Positions 44,792 to 53,583 of a stretch of DNA of 64,000 bases are shown here, piece after piece. The stretch lies in contig NZ_SRXN01000012.1 in NCBI RefSeq assembly GCF_004827385.1, positions 62,001 to 126,000 of the forward strand, in the 5' to 3' direction. The translations under genes were made by a program, and so were the position numbers. The DNA is from Ensifer sp. MPMI2T (GTDB lineage: Bacteria; Pseudomonadota; Alphaproteobacteria; Rhizobiales; Rhizobiaceae). The notes beneath the pieces are model-generated. The model was not told where the DNA came from. It saw only the letters and a list, made by a program, of their open reading frames with translations, and ran no database searches. Within the stretch, counting starts at the first letter, position 1. Each line of letters starts with the position of its first letter.

Positions 44792-45024
44792 AGCGCCTTC
44801 CAGTCTGATTGCCGTTTCCAACGATCAGAACGCGGAATCTACCGAAACCGATAATTTGATTGGGTTAAGAAGTGTATCGCTCACTCGCGCATGGTGCCGT
44901 GGAATATGTGCGCGGAAGTAGAGGTCCGGTCCAATTTCTGATGAAGTCCGGTGTGCCGACTCGGCAGAACAACAGCCTCCGCCTTTAATCAGTTGTAGGA
45001 AAACCATTGAGAGCCTGCAGGGGA

Positions 45025-47226
45025 ATGGCAGGACGATTGACATTCAGGGTTGCACAAAGCACTGTGTCCTCGGGTACTGGGAGGACTGATTTCGTGGGGT
45101 TTTATTCTCGCTTGCGCGACAGCCGTCGCGACGATGACGCGTTGCAACACTGCATTCAATCGGTCGTGGATCAGCTACAATCGGCCGTCGACCCCGACAA
45201 GCCTGGAATGCTACTTGGCAAGATCCAATCGGGAAAGACGCGCGCTTTCCTTGGCGTGATCGCGAGGGCGTTCGACACGGATTTCGATATCGCGATCGTC
45301 TTGACGAAGGGCACCAAGACGTTAGCCAGCCAAACGGTCAAGCGGATCGGGCGTGACTTCAAGGAGTTCATCGATGATGATCTGATTGTCCTTTTCGACA
45401 TAATGTCGGCGCCGGAGGCCCTGACGAAATCCGAACTCCGGCGGAAGCTCATCATCGTCGCCAAGAAGCAGGTGCACAATCTCTCGCGCATTCAGGCGTT
45501 CTTTGATCAGAAGTATCCGGAACTCAAGCAGAAGCGCGTACTCTTGGTTGACGACGAGGCGGACATGGCGAGCGTCCGTTTCGCGCGAAAAAAGGGCGAG
45601 GACGACATCGATCAAGGCGCCATCGCCAACCAAATGGACTTGCTCCGCAAGACGCTTCCGGGGATCGCGTTCCTGCAGGTGACCGCGACGCCTTATGCCC
45701 TCTATCTTCAACCCGAGGATTACGAGAACGCCACCCAGGTGAAGGAAATCTTCTATCCGAAGCGGCCAGCTTTCACGGAACTTCTCCCGATTCATGACGC
45801 TTATGTTGGCGGAGAAACATATTTCGGCGGATGGGATGCCGATGATCCGCGCTATTACCTCTACGAAGAAGTAGGAGATCGGGAGCTTGATGCCCTTCGC
45901 TCGAACGACGGCCGGGCGATCCGAGAGGACCGGATCTGGACGAGCGAGAATATCAAGGTGCTCAAGCGGAGCCTTATGAACTTCTTGCTTTCCGTCGCCG
46001 TCCGACGGCGACAGCAGACGACGCTTGAACAACGGCCAAAGAAATACGCAATGATCATGCATAACGACACGCAGCGCGCGGCGCATACGTGGCAATGGGA
46101 AACCGTTCAGCGGATCATATCGGCTTTCGAGAAAGCGGCAACGGACGACGATCCGAGGTTACGCGGGCTCTTTGATGAATCTTACACGGACCTCGAGCGA
46201 TCGGTGCTGGCGAATGACAGCCACATGCCCACCGCCGAGGAGGCGTTCACGGATGTGCGCGAGTTAATCTCTGACGGCGAACTGAACGTTCAGCGTGTGA
46301 ATTCCGACGTACAGCTGGAACCGCTTCTCGATCAGGAAACCGCTGAGCTGCGGCTTCGCACCAAGGCAAATTTGTTCATTGGCGGGAGCATCCTCGATCG
46401 AGGCATCACGGTGCCTAATCTGATCGCCTTCTATTACGGAAGAAGTCCCAAGCGAATGCAGGCCGACACGGTCCTGCAACATTCGCGCATGTACGGCGCC
46501 CGCGAACGTGATGATATCGCCGTCACACGTTTCTACACGTCCCGAGGTGTTTACACTCGCCTCACGCAAATTCACGCGTTGGAGACCGCGCTTCGCGAAG
46601 CTTTCGAAAGCGGCTCGCATGACGGCGGTGTCGTCTTCATTCAGAGTGACGCGCGGCAAGGCTTCATCCCATGCGCGCCGAGCAAAGTAACGCTCAGCGA
46701 TGTCGTCGCCATCCGACCAAGCGACGTCTTGCTTCCCACCGGCTTCGATACCGTCGCGACCACCAAGCTCGCGAGACAAATGGCCAAGGTCGATGCCTTG
46801 GTGCCCCACGAAGCGATCGACGTCAGCACATTCATCGACATCGACATCGAAGACGGTCTCGCCCTTATCGACGCGATAGCACCCACGATCGAGCTTAGGG
46901 AGAATGACGGATTCGAATGGGAGGCGATGAAGGGACTTCTTCGGTACTATGCTGCGAAAAGCGATGGGAAGGTTGCCTTGCTCGCCCAGGTGGGACGCCG
47001 CCTCGATAAAGGCCGGTCGGGTGACCGGTCCGGTCTCTCCATCCTTGGTACGGCGGAACTGCGCAATCTCGTGCGCCAACCAGGCCGGCAAGCGCCGGCC
47101 ATCATTCTTCTCAAGCAGGAAGGTGGTCCCGCGCTCGGTTGGAAGGCTGGCCCATTTTGGTGGCCGATGCTAGTAAGCCCTCCGGGAGCCACGTCATGCG
47201 TGTTCGCGACAAAGATCGCGGCGTAA
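45025..47226 (+). CDS. Z1-domain (SF2-like) ATPase of a restriction-linked system
   Basis: About 733 residues. The Z1 family is a helicase-like ATPase found beside C5-methylases and Vsr-type nucleases. Visible motifs: Walker A-like GKIQSGKTRAFLG (near residue 66), Walker B LLVDDEADMAS, motif III VTATPYALY, and the C-terminal Z1 core SILDRGITVPNLIAFYYG and MQADTVLQHSRMYGARERDD with the Arg finger. No GHKL/MORC ATPase gene is present, although such a partner is often linked to Z1. The start is uncertain: ATG 45025, or GTG 45094, which has a better GGGAGGA ribosome site and fits homologues. vsr follows 102 bp downstream, so this is the head of the R-M operon. Confidence 0.85.
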   Translation: MAGRLTFRVAQSTVSSGTGRTDFVGFYSRLRDSRRDDDALQHCIQSVVDQLQSAVDPDKPGMLLGKIQSGKTRAFLGVIARAFDTDFDIAIVLTKGTKTLASQTVKRIGRDFKEFIDDDLIVLFDIMSAPEALTKSELRRKLIIVAKKQVHNLSRIQAFFDQKYPELKQKRVLLVDDEADMASVRFARKKGEDDIDQGAIANQMDLLRKTLPGIAFLQVTATPYALYLQPEDYENATQVKEIFYPKRPAFTELLPIHDAYVGGETYFGGWDADDPRYYLYEEVGDRELDALRSNDGRAIREDRIWTSENIKVLKRSLMNFLLSVAVRRRQQTTLEQRPKKYAMIMHNDTQRAAHTWQWETVQRIISAFEKAATDDDPRLRGLFDESYTDLERSVLANDSHMPTAEEAFTDVRELISDGELNVQRVNSDVQLEPLLDQETAELRLRTKANLFIGGSILDRGITVPNLIAFYYGRSPKRMQADTVLQHSRMYGARERDDIAVTRFYTSRGVYTRLTQIHALETALREAFESGSHDGGVVFIQSDARQGFIPCAPSKVTLSDVVAIRPSDVLLPTGFDTVATTKLARQMAKVDALVPHEAIDVSTFIDIDIEDGLALIDAIAPTIELRENDGFEWEAMKGLLRYYAAKSDGKVALLAQVGRRLDKGRSGDRSGLSILGTAELRNLVRQPGRQAPAIILLKQEGGPALGWKAGPFWWPMLVSPPGATSCVFATKIAA

Positions 47227-47328
47227 GCGATCAAACAAATCGCGAGGCAAGCTCTCATTCGATGGTGTGATTTTACATGGTTCCAACCGGTATTGCCGGT
47301 TCGCCGGTTTGAGTTCATGTAGTCAAGG

Positions 47329-47769
47329 ATGACGGATACACTCTCTCCCTCCGCGCGCTCCGAGCGGATGTCGCGGGTCCGTGGCCGCGATACGAAGCCG
47401 GAACTTAGGGTGCGGCGGCTACTGCATTCCCTTGGTTACCGTTTCCGACTGCATCGGCGCGATCTTCCCGGTTCACCGGATATCGTGCTGCCCCGGCACC
47501 ATTCGGTTATTTTCGTTCACGGGTGTTTTTGGCATCGGCATGACGACCCAAACTGTAGGCTGGCCCGCATGCCCAAATCCCGGCTGGATTTTTGGGGTCC
47601 GAAACTTGCGTCGAATCAGGTACGAGATGAACGGGTTAGGCAGTCCCTCACCGCGCTCGGCTGGCGAGTGCTCGTGATCTGGGAATGCGAAGTCAAGGAC
47701 GAGGAAAAGCTGAAGGACGAGATCGTTGGCTTCCTCGCCGGCAAGGGAGCGAGTGGTGCGGGCGATTGA
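47329..47769 (+). CDS. vsr: Very short patch repair endonuclease Vsr
   Basis: A 146-residue Vsr endonuclease, which nicks at T:G mismatches arising from deaminated 5-methylcytosine. Family blocks are present: SERMSRVRGRDTKPELRVRR, RDLPGSPDIVLPRHHSVIFV (catalytic Asp), HGCFWHRHDDPNC (zinc and active-site His), WRVLVIWECE. It lies immediately before a C5-methylase with a 17-bp overlap, the usual pairing, and probably repairs mutations at that enzyme's site. Confidence 0.94.
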   Translation: MTDTLSPSARSERMSRVRGRDTKPELRVRRLLHSLGYRFRLHRRDLPGSPDIVLPRHHSVIFVHGCFWHRHDDPNCRLARMPKSRLDFWGPKLASNQVRDERVRQSLTALGWRVLVIWECEVKDEEKLKDEIVGFLAGKGASGAGD

Positions 47770-48916
47770 GCTTTTCGCGGGAGCGGGCGGACTTGGCATG
47801 GGGGTCAGCCTCGCCGGCTTCAAGCCAGAGATGGTGGTGGAGTGGGACCGCTGGTGCTGCGACACCCTCAGGGAAAACCGCAAGCTGGCGGGATCGGTCA
47901 TTTCCTCATGGCCAACTCCGATCGAAGGCGACGTTCGGAACGTCGATTTCCGGAAGTTCGAAGGCAAGATAGATCTCGTCACCGGAGGCCCACCATGTCA
48001 GCCGTTCTCGATCGGTGGCCGTCACCGCGCGCACGATGACAGCCGCGATATGTGGCCCGAGGCCGTCCGGGCCGTCCGTGAAATAAGACCGCGCGCGTTC
48101 ATCTTTGAGAACGTGAAGGGCCTAACGCGAGAGACCTTCTCGACTTACCTCGGCTACATACTACTGCAGCTTCAATATCCCTCCATGGAGCGGGCCGGTG
48201 ACGAAGACTGGCAGGATCATCGTGACCGCCTGCAGCGGCATCACACCTCTGGTGGCCGTATTGAATATCGTGTCGTCCACCAACTAGTGAACGCCGCGAA
48301 TTTCGGCGTCGCGCAGAAGCGCGAGCGCGTCGTTTTCGTGGGCTTCGCGGAGGGTATCGTCGCTGATTGGTGCTTTCCACGGGAAACGCATTCGCTCGAC
48401 GCGCTGCTATATTCGCAGTTCAAGACGGATGAGTATTGGGACCATCACCGCGTGGCCAAGAAGGATCGCGTCATCAATGTAAGGTTCAAGGCTCGTGGCG
48501 AGGCCCTAAAGGAAAAGCCAGCCGAGATCCCTTGGCGAACTGTCCGAGATGCATTGGAGGGATTACCCGAACCTAGGTTGGATGGTAAAAGCAGCGAGAT
48601 CCTGAACCATCGTCTTCAACCGGGCGCGCGAAGCTATGTCGGCCATACGGGCAGTTCGCTCGATGAGCCAGCGAAGACGCTAAAGGCTGGCGTCCACGGC
48701 GTTCCTGGCGGAGAAAATATGTTGCGCCGCGCCGACGGCAGCGTTCGGTATTTGACGATCCGGGAAAGCGCCCGTCTGCAAGCCTTCCCCGACAATTATG
48801 TGCTGCACGGCGCCTGGAGCGAGGCGATGCGCCAGCTTGGCAACGCCGTGCCCGTCACTTTGGGTGAAGTCGTGGCCAAATCGGTTCGCGAGCATCTCTT
48901 GGCGAGCGGGGCATGA
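47753..48916 (+). CDS. dcm: C5-cytosine DNA methyltransferase
   Basis: A 387-residue 5-methylcytosine methyltransferase. Motif I ELFAGAGGLGMG, motif IV GGPPCQPFSIGG (catalytic Cys), motif VI FENVKG, motif VIII QKRERVVFVG, and motifs IX-X ESARLQAFPDNY and QLGNAVPV are all in order, with a target-recognition region between VIII and IX. The GTG at 47753 with AAGGGAG is preferred over the upstream TTG. Its TGA overlaps the ATG of the Eco29kI-like gene (ATGA), so methylase and nuclease are coupled. The symbol dcm marks the family only; specificity is set by the nuclease partner, plausibly CCGCGG. Confidence 0.93.
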   Translation: MVRAIELFAGAGGLGMGVSLAGFKPEMVVEWDRWCCDTLRENRKLAGSVISSWPTPIEGDVRNVDFRKFEGKIDLVTGGPPCQPFSIGGRHRAHDDSRDMWPEAVRAVREIRPRAFIFENVKGLTRETFSTYLGYILLQLQYPSMERAGDEDWQDHRDRLQRHHTSGGRIEYRVVHQLVNAANFGVAQKRERVVFVGFAEGIVADWCFPRETHSLDALLYSQFKTDEYWDHHRVAKKDRVINVRFKARGEALKEKPAEIPWRTVRDALEGLPEPRLDGKSSEILNHRLQPGARSYVGHTGSSLDEPAKTLKAGVHGVPGGENMLRRADGSVRYLTIRESARLQAFPDNYVLHGAWSEAMRQLGNAVPVTLGEVVAKSVREHLLASGA

Positions 48917-49566
48917 CACGCGGCCCCTATAATCCCCTGGATAAGCTCAACCTCGGCAAATCGGTGGCGGAGGCGCTTCTTGACCAGCCCGAGCATCCAA
49001 TCGGCGATATTCCTGCGTTCGAGGGCGCTGGGATCTACGTGATCTACTACAGAGGCGACTATCCTCTGTACTCGCCGATCAGCGAGGCAAACGCCGAGGA
49101 ACTGAGATGGCCGATCTATATCGGGAAGGCAATCCCTAGTGGGTCGCGTCGCGGCTCCAGCCTGTTCTCGGAAGCCAGGGGTCGTTGGTTGTTCAATCGA
49201 CTCGGAGAGCACCGGGAGTCGATCGCCTTGGTCGAGCAGCATGGGACAGACAATCTCAAGGTCGCCGATTTCGTGACGAAGTTCCTCATTGTCGACGACA
49301 TATGGATACCACTTGGCGAAAGTCTCTTGATCGCGACTTTCAAGCCGCTTTGGAATCGGGTCCTCGACGGTTTTGGCAATCATGATCCCGGATCCGGAAG
49401 ATACAATGGGCTGCGGCCGCTATGGGACGTCCTCCATCCCGGAAGGGGCTGGGCAATGAAATGCCGCGAGCGGCCAGAAAGTGTGGCGGAGATCCAAGAA
49501 AGGGTCGTTTCCTTCCTCCAGGAGCATGAACCGCCGAGAAGTGGGCACATGGTATTCGACCGTTGA
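48913..49566 (+). CDS. Type II restriction endonuclease, Eco29kI family (GIY-YIG)
   Basis: A 217-residue GIY-YIG-fold restriction enzyme. Family signatures: YNPLDKLNLGKSVAEALL at the start, GAGIYVIYYRGDYPLYSPIS (GIY), PIYIGKAIPSGSRRG (YIG with the following Arg), DIWIPLGESLLI, LWNRVLDGFGNHDPGSGRYN and LHPGRGWA. Eco29kI itself cuts CCGCGG, so this enzyme may recognise the same site; that is inference. It is the last gene of the Z1-vsr-methylase operon, and its start overlaps the methylase stop, an order that lets protection be made with or before the nuclease. Confidence 0.9.
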   Translation: MTRGPYNPLDKLNLGKSVAEALLDQPEHPIGDIPAFEGAGIYVIYYRGDYPLYSPISEANAEELRWPIYIGKAIPSGSRRGSSLFSEARGRWLFNRLGEHRESIALVEQHGTDNLKVADFVTKFLIVDDIWIPLGESLLIATFKPLWNRVLDGFGNHDPGSGRYNGLRPLWDVLHPGRGWAMKCRERPESVAEIQERVVSFLQEHEPPRSGHMVFDR

Positions 49567-49631
49567 GTCCCTAACGGTCATGGGGTGCGTTGAGCTCCCG
49601 AATGTGAAACGTCGGTTTCTAGCTGCGCATC

Positions 49632-50543
49632 CTACAGGGAGCTAAACCTCTCTCGGTGCCTCCCGATGTACGTCGGATTCGGCCACAGCCGCGAATCCAA
49701 TGGCAGGTGAATTCTATCAAGCTGTTTCTCGAATAGACTCCGCAGTTCCGGCGGAACCTTGTTGTGAGAAACAAGAAGGCGGTAATCATCCGTTAGGGAG
49801 ATAAGGTGCCGGTCGAACAGCCAATGCACCGTCCCCGATAGGGCGAGGCCATTCTGAACGACGTCGGGACCGCCCTCGGCGACAGGCCAAATATGGGCGG
49901 CCTGAGCTTCCGCCTTGCCGCCTCCATTGACGATCCGAAGACGAGTGACCGCGCATCTGTTGTCGTAGGCATCGCAAACCCACCTTCGGAAGTTCGCATC
50001 TCGTATCTTTCGATTGAGCAAGATTTGTTCGATATCGCGCTCTTGAGCCTCGATGGGCGCGGCGAGCAAGGCTTGTGTCCGCGCGTCCACATGGTGTTGA
50101 TCAAGTTCGAGCCGGATCGCGTTGGCTGGCGCCAGTGTATCGGCCAGGCCAGCGCGCGCTATGGCGGCGAAATCAGAATCCGAGATTTCACGTATCGATC
50201 GCCCCCGTAGATAAACGCCGACCCGGGTTGGGTCCTGAATTGCCCGCAAGGACGCCTCGGCGTATTTCCCGTCGGTCGAGAATGGCACCGGTCGATCGAA
50301 TGGAAGGTAGTCACCCATCACGGCATAGAAGAGATTTTCGCGCGTGGGATCCGGATCTATTCGAAGAACTCTCGCGACGGCGATGTAGGCGCGAAGCCCA
50401 CCATTTCTTTGTGGCTCCCGGTAAACGATCCAATTTCCCACCAGTGGTTCAACGGCGCGTCTATATTGCAATGGAAATTGATATTGGCGCGTCAGTTCAT
50501 CCTTGTAGCCTGAGTTTGGCTTCGTGTCGAAAACTCCCTTCAA
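49632..50543 (-). CDS. HNH endonuclease
   Basis: A 303-residue nuclease. The C-terminal part (about residues 190-260) has the HNH_2-type core: FRRWVCDAYDNRCAVTRLRI, then EAQAAHIWPVAEGGPDVVQN (first His) and GLALSGTVHWLFDRHLISL (Asn/His). The N-terminal 150 residues are a beta-rich domain with a conserved NWIVYREPQRNGG segment, probably a recognition module. The start is TTG at 50543, which has GAGGGGG upstream. It points against the R-M operon. It may be a separate restriction factor, for example one acting on modified DNA; nothing in the sequence fixes its target. Confidence 0.8.
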   Translation of the reverse strand: MKGVFDTKPNSGYKDELTRQYQFPLQYRRAVEPLVGNWIVYREPQRNGGLRAYIAVARVLRIDPDPTRENLFYAVMGDYLPFDRPVPFSTDGKYAEASLRAIQDPTRVGVYLRGRSIREISDSDFAAIARAGLADTLAPANAIRLELDQHHVDARTQALLAAPIEAQERDIEQILLNRKIRDANFRRWVCDAYDNRCAVTRLRIVNGGGKAEAQAAHIWPVAEGGPDVVQNGLALSGTVHWLFDRHLISLTDDYRLLVSHNKVPPELRSLFEKQLDRIHLPLDSRLWPNPTYIGRHRERFSSL

Positions 50544-50713
50544 CGAAATCCCCCTCGAGCGCGGCTCTCATCTTCGCGCCAACGTCGTTTCACGAATCCA
50601 CTCGAGACAATATCTTACGCACCATTGATAAGACAATTCGCAAGGCACCAACCGTGGTTCAAAGGTCACGCCTCGGGTAGGTGAGAACATCTCGAGAAGT
50701 ACCGGAGGTAGCT

Positions 50714-51505
50714 GTGATCACACGAGAAGAACTCTATGACCTTGTCTGGTCCAAGCCCATGCTGAGGGTTGCAGAACAATTCGAGGTATCAAGCAGCTAC
50801 ATGGCCCGTGTCTGCTCGGCGTTGAACGTGCCACGTCCAGAACGTGGTTACTGGGCGAAAATGGCCGTGGGTAAGGCTCCCCCACAAGACCCCCTCCCCG
50901 ATGCGCGTCCCGGTGACCTACTTTCGTGGTCGAGGGACGGCGAGCTGCCAGTCCGACCCAAGCCAGCCTACGTGCCGGAGATCCGTAAGCGCGCTCCGCG
51001 TCAGCGCGTTTCACGGGAGGCAATTCATGGACTCATCAGGGGCGCCCGAGCACATTTCGAATCTGGCCGACCGGTGGATGAGGAAACATATCTTAAGCCG
51101 TACAAGAAGCTGCTTTTGGATGTCATCACGTCGAAGGTTTGCCTCGACAAGAGCCTCGATTTCGCCAATGAACTCTTCAAACGCCTGGAGGCTTCGGGGC
51201 ATCGCGTAATGATCGCCCCCACGAACGAAAAGTTCAGTCGCGCCCGCATCGACGAACGCGAAACCTCGCAGAGGCCTCGCGATTACTATCATTCTGGTCT
51301 CTGGTCACCTTACCGGCCCACCATCGTCTACATCGGCACGATTGCCGTGGGATTGACGATAGTTGAAGCGTCGGAAAAGGTCCTGATGCGGTATATTGGA
51401 AACGGCAAGTATATTCGCGAGGCGGATTATATTCCGCCAAGACGATCGCGTTATGCAGCCGACCATACGTGGGCAACGACAAAGAAATCCCGTCGGGCCG
51501 TCTAA
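50714..51505 (+). CDS. Split hypothetical protein, N-terminal part (HTH-like)
   Basis: 264 residues. The N-terminus ITREELYDLVWSKPMLRVAE followed by FEVSSSYMARVCSALNVPRP looks like a helix-turn-helix, then RGYWAKMAVGK, a pattern seen in uncharacterised bacterial proteins of about 430 residues. The start is GTG at 50714 with GGAGGT four bases upstream; the upstream GTG at 50681 is less likely. The frame ends TTKKSRRAV, whereas the overlapping frame continues naturally (KEIPSGRLKLVIYSPYHSV). The two parts are one gene with a 1-nt deletion near 51478-51490. A DNA-binding role is inferred. Confidence 0.65.
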   Translation: MITREELYDLVWSKPMLRVAEQFEVSSSYMARVCSALNVPRPERGYWAKMAVGKAPPQDPLPDARPGDLLSWSRDGELPVRPKPAYVPEIRKRAPRQRVSREAIHGLIRGARAHFESGRPVDEETYLKPYKKLLLDVITSKVCLDKSLDFANELFKRLEASGHRVMIAPTNEKFSRARIDERETSQRPRDYYHSGLWSPYRPTIVYIGTIAVGLTIVEASEKVLMRYIGNGKYIREADYIPPRRSRYAADHTWATTKKSRRAV

Positions 51506-51996
51506 AGCTCGTGATCTACAGCCCCTATCATAGCGTGACCTGGCTCGAGGAATGGTTGGAAACCTCCAAATCCTCGCTGAGTGGCCGTATTCCCAAGATT
51601 GTCAGGCGTATCGAGAAAGCCGCGGAGGAACTAGTTCCAAAACTCCAGGAAGCGGACCGTCAGGCGGAAATCCGGCATCAGGAATGGCTTGCGGCCGTTG
51701 AACGCTCTCAACGCGAGGAGGACAGGCGGAAAGTCGAACAATCGGTCAAGGACAGCCGTGAAGATCTCGCGCAGATAATGGAACGCTGGTCACATGTTAT
51801 TTCGGTGGAGCAATTCCTAACGGGCGTTGCGCGGCGCGCGGACGAATTGGATCAGGACAGGCGGCAGCAGGTCCTGGAGCGACTGAACATGGCCCGAGAC
51901 TTCCTTGGCACACAGGATCCATTGGATTTCTTCATGAGTTGGCGAACGCCGGACGAACGCTACAGCCCCAAGTATACGGAGGCACAAAACAATTGA
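51469..51996 (+). CDS. Split hypothetical protein, C-terminal part
   Basis: 175 residues that continue the preceding protein in another frame. The real sequence begins about DKEIPSGRLKLVIYSPYHSV and runs into a long charged coiled coil (about residues 40-125: IVRRIEKAAEELVPKLQEAD, RSQREEDRRKVEQSVKDSRE). It is probably not expressed alone: the GTG at 51469 lies inside the upstream frame and has no ribosome site. It is the last gene of island 1. Confidence 0.55.
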   Translation: MGNDKEIPSGRLKLVIYSPYHSVTWLEEWLETSKSSLSGRIPKIVRRIEKAAEELVPKLQEADRQAEIRHQEWLAAVERSQREEDRRKVEQSVKDSREDLAQIMERWSHVISVEQFLTGVARRADELDQDRRQQVLERLNMARDFLGTQDPLDFFMSWRTPDERYSPKYTEAQNN

Positions 51997-52100
51997 CACC
52001 CGACTCAGACTTTGTGGTGCGTTTCTCTCCCGCCTTTATCACGAGCCAGGGCGGTCCTCTTGAATAGTGCATGTGAGCGATTTTGCTTCACCGTGCTTTC

Positions 52101-52128
52101 GCGTGATCGAACGGGACTGAGCGTGATG
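52101..52128. repeat. Integrase arm-type sites, island 1 right arm
   Basis: GCGTGATC (52101-52108) and GCGTGATG (52121-52128) are the inverse of the left-arm motif GATCACGC, with the second touching the core. Confidence 0.5.
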
Positions 52129-52143
52129 CACAACCACCCCACT
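52127..52143. other. Internal attachment core between the two islands
   Basis: TGCACAACCACCCCACT matches the core at 28376-28392 with one difference (C for T at position 11). It is the right end of island 1 and the left end of island 2. Confidence 0.85.
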
Positions 52144-52154
52144 ACCCCCTCAAT

Positions 52155-52172
52155 GGTCACGCTGGATCACGC
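52155..52172. repeat. Integrase arm-type sites, island 2 left arm
   Basis: GGTCACGC (52155-52162) and GATCACGC (52165-52172), the same spacing from the core as in island 1. The leader further right (near 52237-52325) is also similar to the island 1 leader. Confidence 0.55.
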
Positions 52173-52341
52173 TGAATACCGCTGAATCATCAAGGAAATA
52201 GCTGCTTTTTGCGCATTGCGTACAGGGGGCGGTTATGGCAAATTGGGGGCGGTTAGAGGGGTTGAAAGCGGCTTTCCGATCCCAGCAAACGATCCCCGTT
52301 TCTCCTCGACCGATCCCAGTTGCGGGACCAGGAGGAACACC

Positions 52342-53583
52342 ATGCCGAGCCTGACCGACACCGTAATCCGACATGCGCTGAAGCGCGTCGAGATGAGCCA
52401 GAAGCAAGAGAACCTCGCCGACGGCGAAGGGCGCGGCACCGGTCGCCTTGTGCTCGTCCTCAAGCCCATGCCGAAGCGCGTCACTGCCGACTGGATGGCG
52501 CAGCAATGGCGCGATGGGAAGCGAACCAAGAAGAAGCTCGGCGCCTACCCATCAATGTCGCTCGCGCAGGCGCGAGAAATCTTCAAGCGCGACTTTGCTG
52601 ACGTGATCCAAAAGGGCCGCAGCATCAAGATCGCGACCGACACCCGACCTGGCACCGTGGCCGATCTCTTCGAGGGCTATGTCGCGTCGCTCAAAGCAGC
52701 GAACAAACCCTCTTGGAAGGAAACCGAGAAAGGGCTGAACAAGATTGCCGACACGCTCGGGCGCAACCGCCTCGCTCGTGAGATCGAAGCCGAGGAAATC
52801 ATCGAGCTGATCCGCCCAATCTACGAGCGCGGTGCCAAGTCGATGGCCGACCATGTGCGCTCCTATCTCCATGCCGCCTTTAGCTGGGGTATGAAGTCCG
52901 ACAACGACTATCGGCAGCAGTCGGCCCGCCGGTTCCGTATCCCTTTCAATCCGGCCACGGGAATCCCGACCGAACCGAAGGTCAAGGGCACGCGCTGGCT
53001 CGATGAGGACGAGTTCGTTCAGCTCTATCGTTGGCTGGAGGCGCCGGATACGCCTGTCCATCCGCCCTACACCCGCGCGGTCCGCATTCTCATGCTCACG
53101 GGCCAGCGGGTCGAGGAGATCGCGAGTCTCCACGTCGACCAATGGGGCGCCAAGGAGAAAATCATCGACTGGTCTACGACCAAGAACGATCAGCCCCATG
53201 CCGTTCCTGTGCCTGATCTGGCCGCAGAGCTGATCTCGTCCATCAACGTCAACGAGTATGGCTGGTTTTTCCCTTCGGCCAAGGACCCGTCGAGGCCCGT
53301 CAGCCACGGCACCCTCTACTCGTTCATGTGGCGCCAGCGGGACCGCGGCGTAATCCCCTACGTGACGAACCGCGACCTGCGCCGGACCTTCAAGACTCTG
53401 ACGGGCAAGGCTGGCATCCCCAAGGAAATCCGTGACCGCTTGCAAAACCATGCCTTGCAGGACGTCAGCTCCAAGCACTACGACCGCTGGAACTACATGG
53501 CCGAGAAGCGGGCCGCGATGGCGAAGTGGGACAAATTCGTCCGCGCCATGCTGGCGAAGAAGCGCCTAAAGGCGGCGGCATGA
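52342..53583 (+). CDS. Tyrosine-type site-specific integrase, island 2
   Basis: A 413-residue sister of the integrase at 28578, alignable end to end without gaps. The same blocks are present: GRLVLVLKPMPKRVTADWMA, LTGQRVEEIASLH (Arg), RDLRRTFKTLTG (Arg), QNHALQDVS (His) and SSKHYDRWNY (Tyr). ATG at 52342 with GGAGGA upstream. Its TGA overlaps the ATG of the DUF1016 gene, so cargo and integrase are translationally coupled. It presumably uses the att core just upstream in the tandem copy of radC's target. Confidence 0.94.
   Translation: MPSLTDTVIRHALKRVEMSQKQENLADGEGRGTGRLVLVLKPMPKRVTADWMAQQWRDGKRTKKKLGAYPSMSLAQAREIFKRDFADVIQKGRSIKIATDTRPGTVADLFEGYVASLKAANKPSWKETEKGLNKIADTLGRNRLAREIEAEEIIELIRPIYERGAKSMADHVRSYLHAAFSWGMKSDNDYRQQSARRFRIPFNPATGIPTEPKVKGTRWLDEDEFVQLYRWLEAPDTPVHPPYTRAVRILMLTGQRVEEIASLHVDQWGAKEKIIDWSTTKNDQPHAVPVPDLAAELISSINVNEYGWFFPSAKDPSRPVSHGTLYSFMWRQRDRGVIPYVTNRDLRRTFKTLTGKAGIPKEIRDRLQNHALQDVSSKHYDRWNYMAEKRAAMAKWDKFVRAMLAKKRLKAAA

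Larger units (their letters stand above)
28376..52143. mobile_element. Integrative genomic island 1 in radC
   Basis: A 23.8-kb island bounded by two 17-bp att cores, with a tyrosine integrase as its first gene and arm-type sites on both sides. Cargo in order: integrase, giant SpvB/RHS protein, CHAT protein, orphan nuclease-like protein, Z1-Vsr-methylase-Eco29kI operon, HNH nuclease, split HTH-like protein. I see no conjugation, replication or phage structural genes, so it is an integrative element that needs help to move, or is fixed. Ends are defined by the repeats; excision is not shown. Confidence 0.85.
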
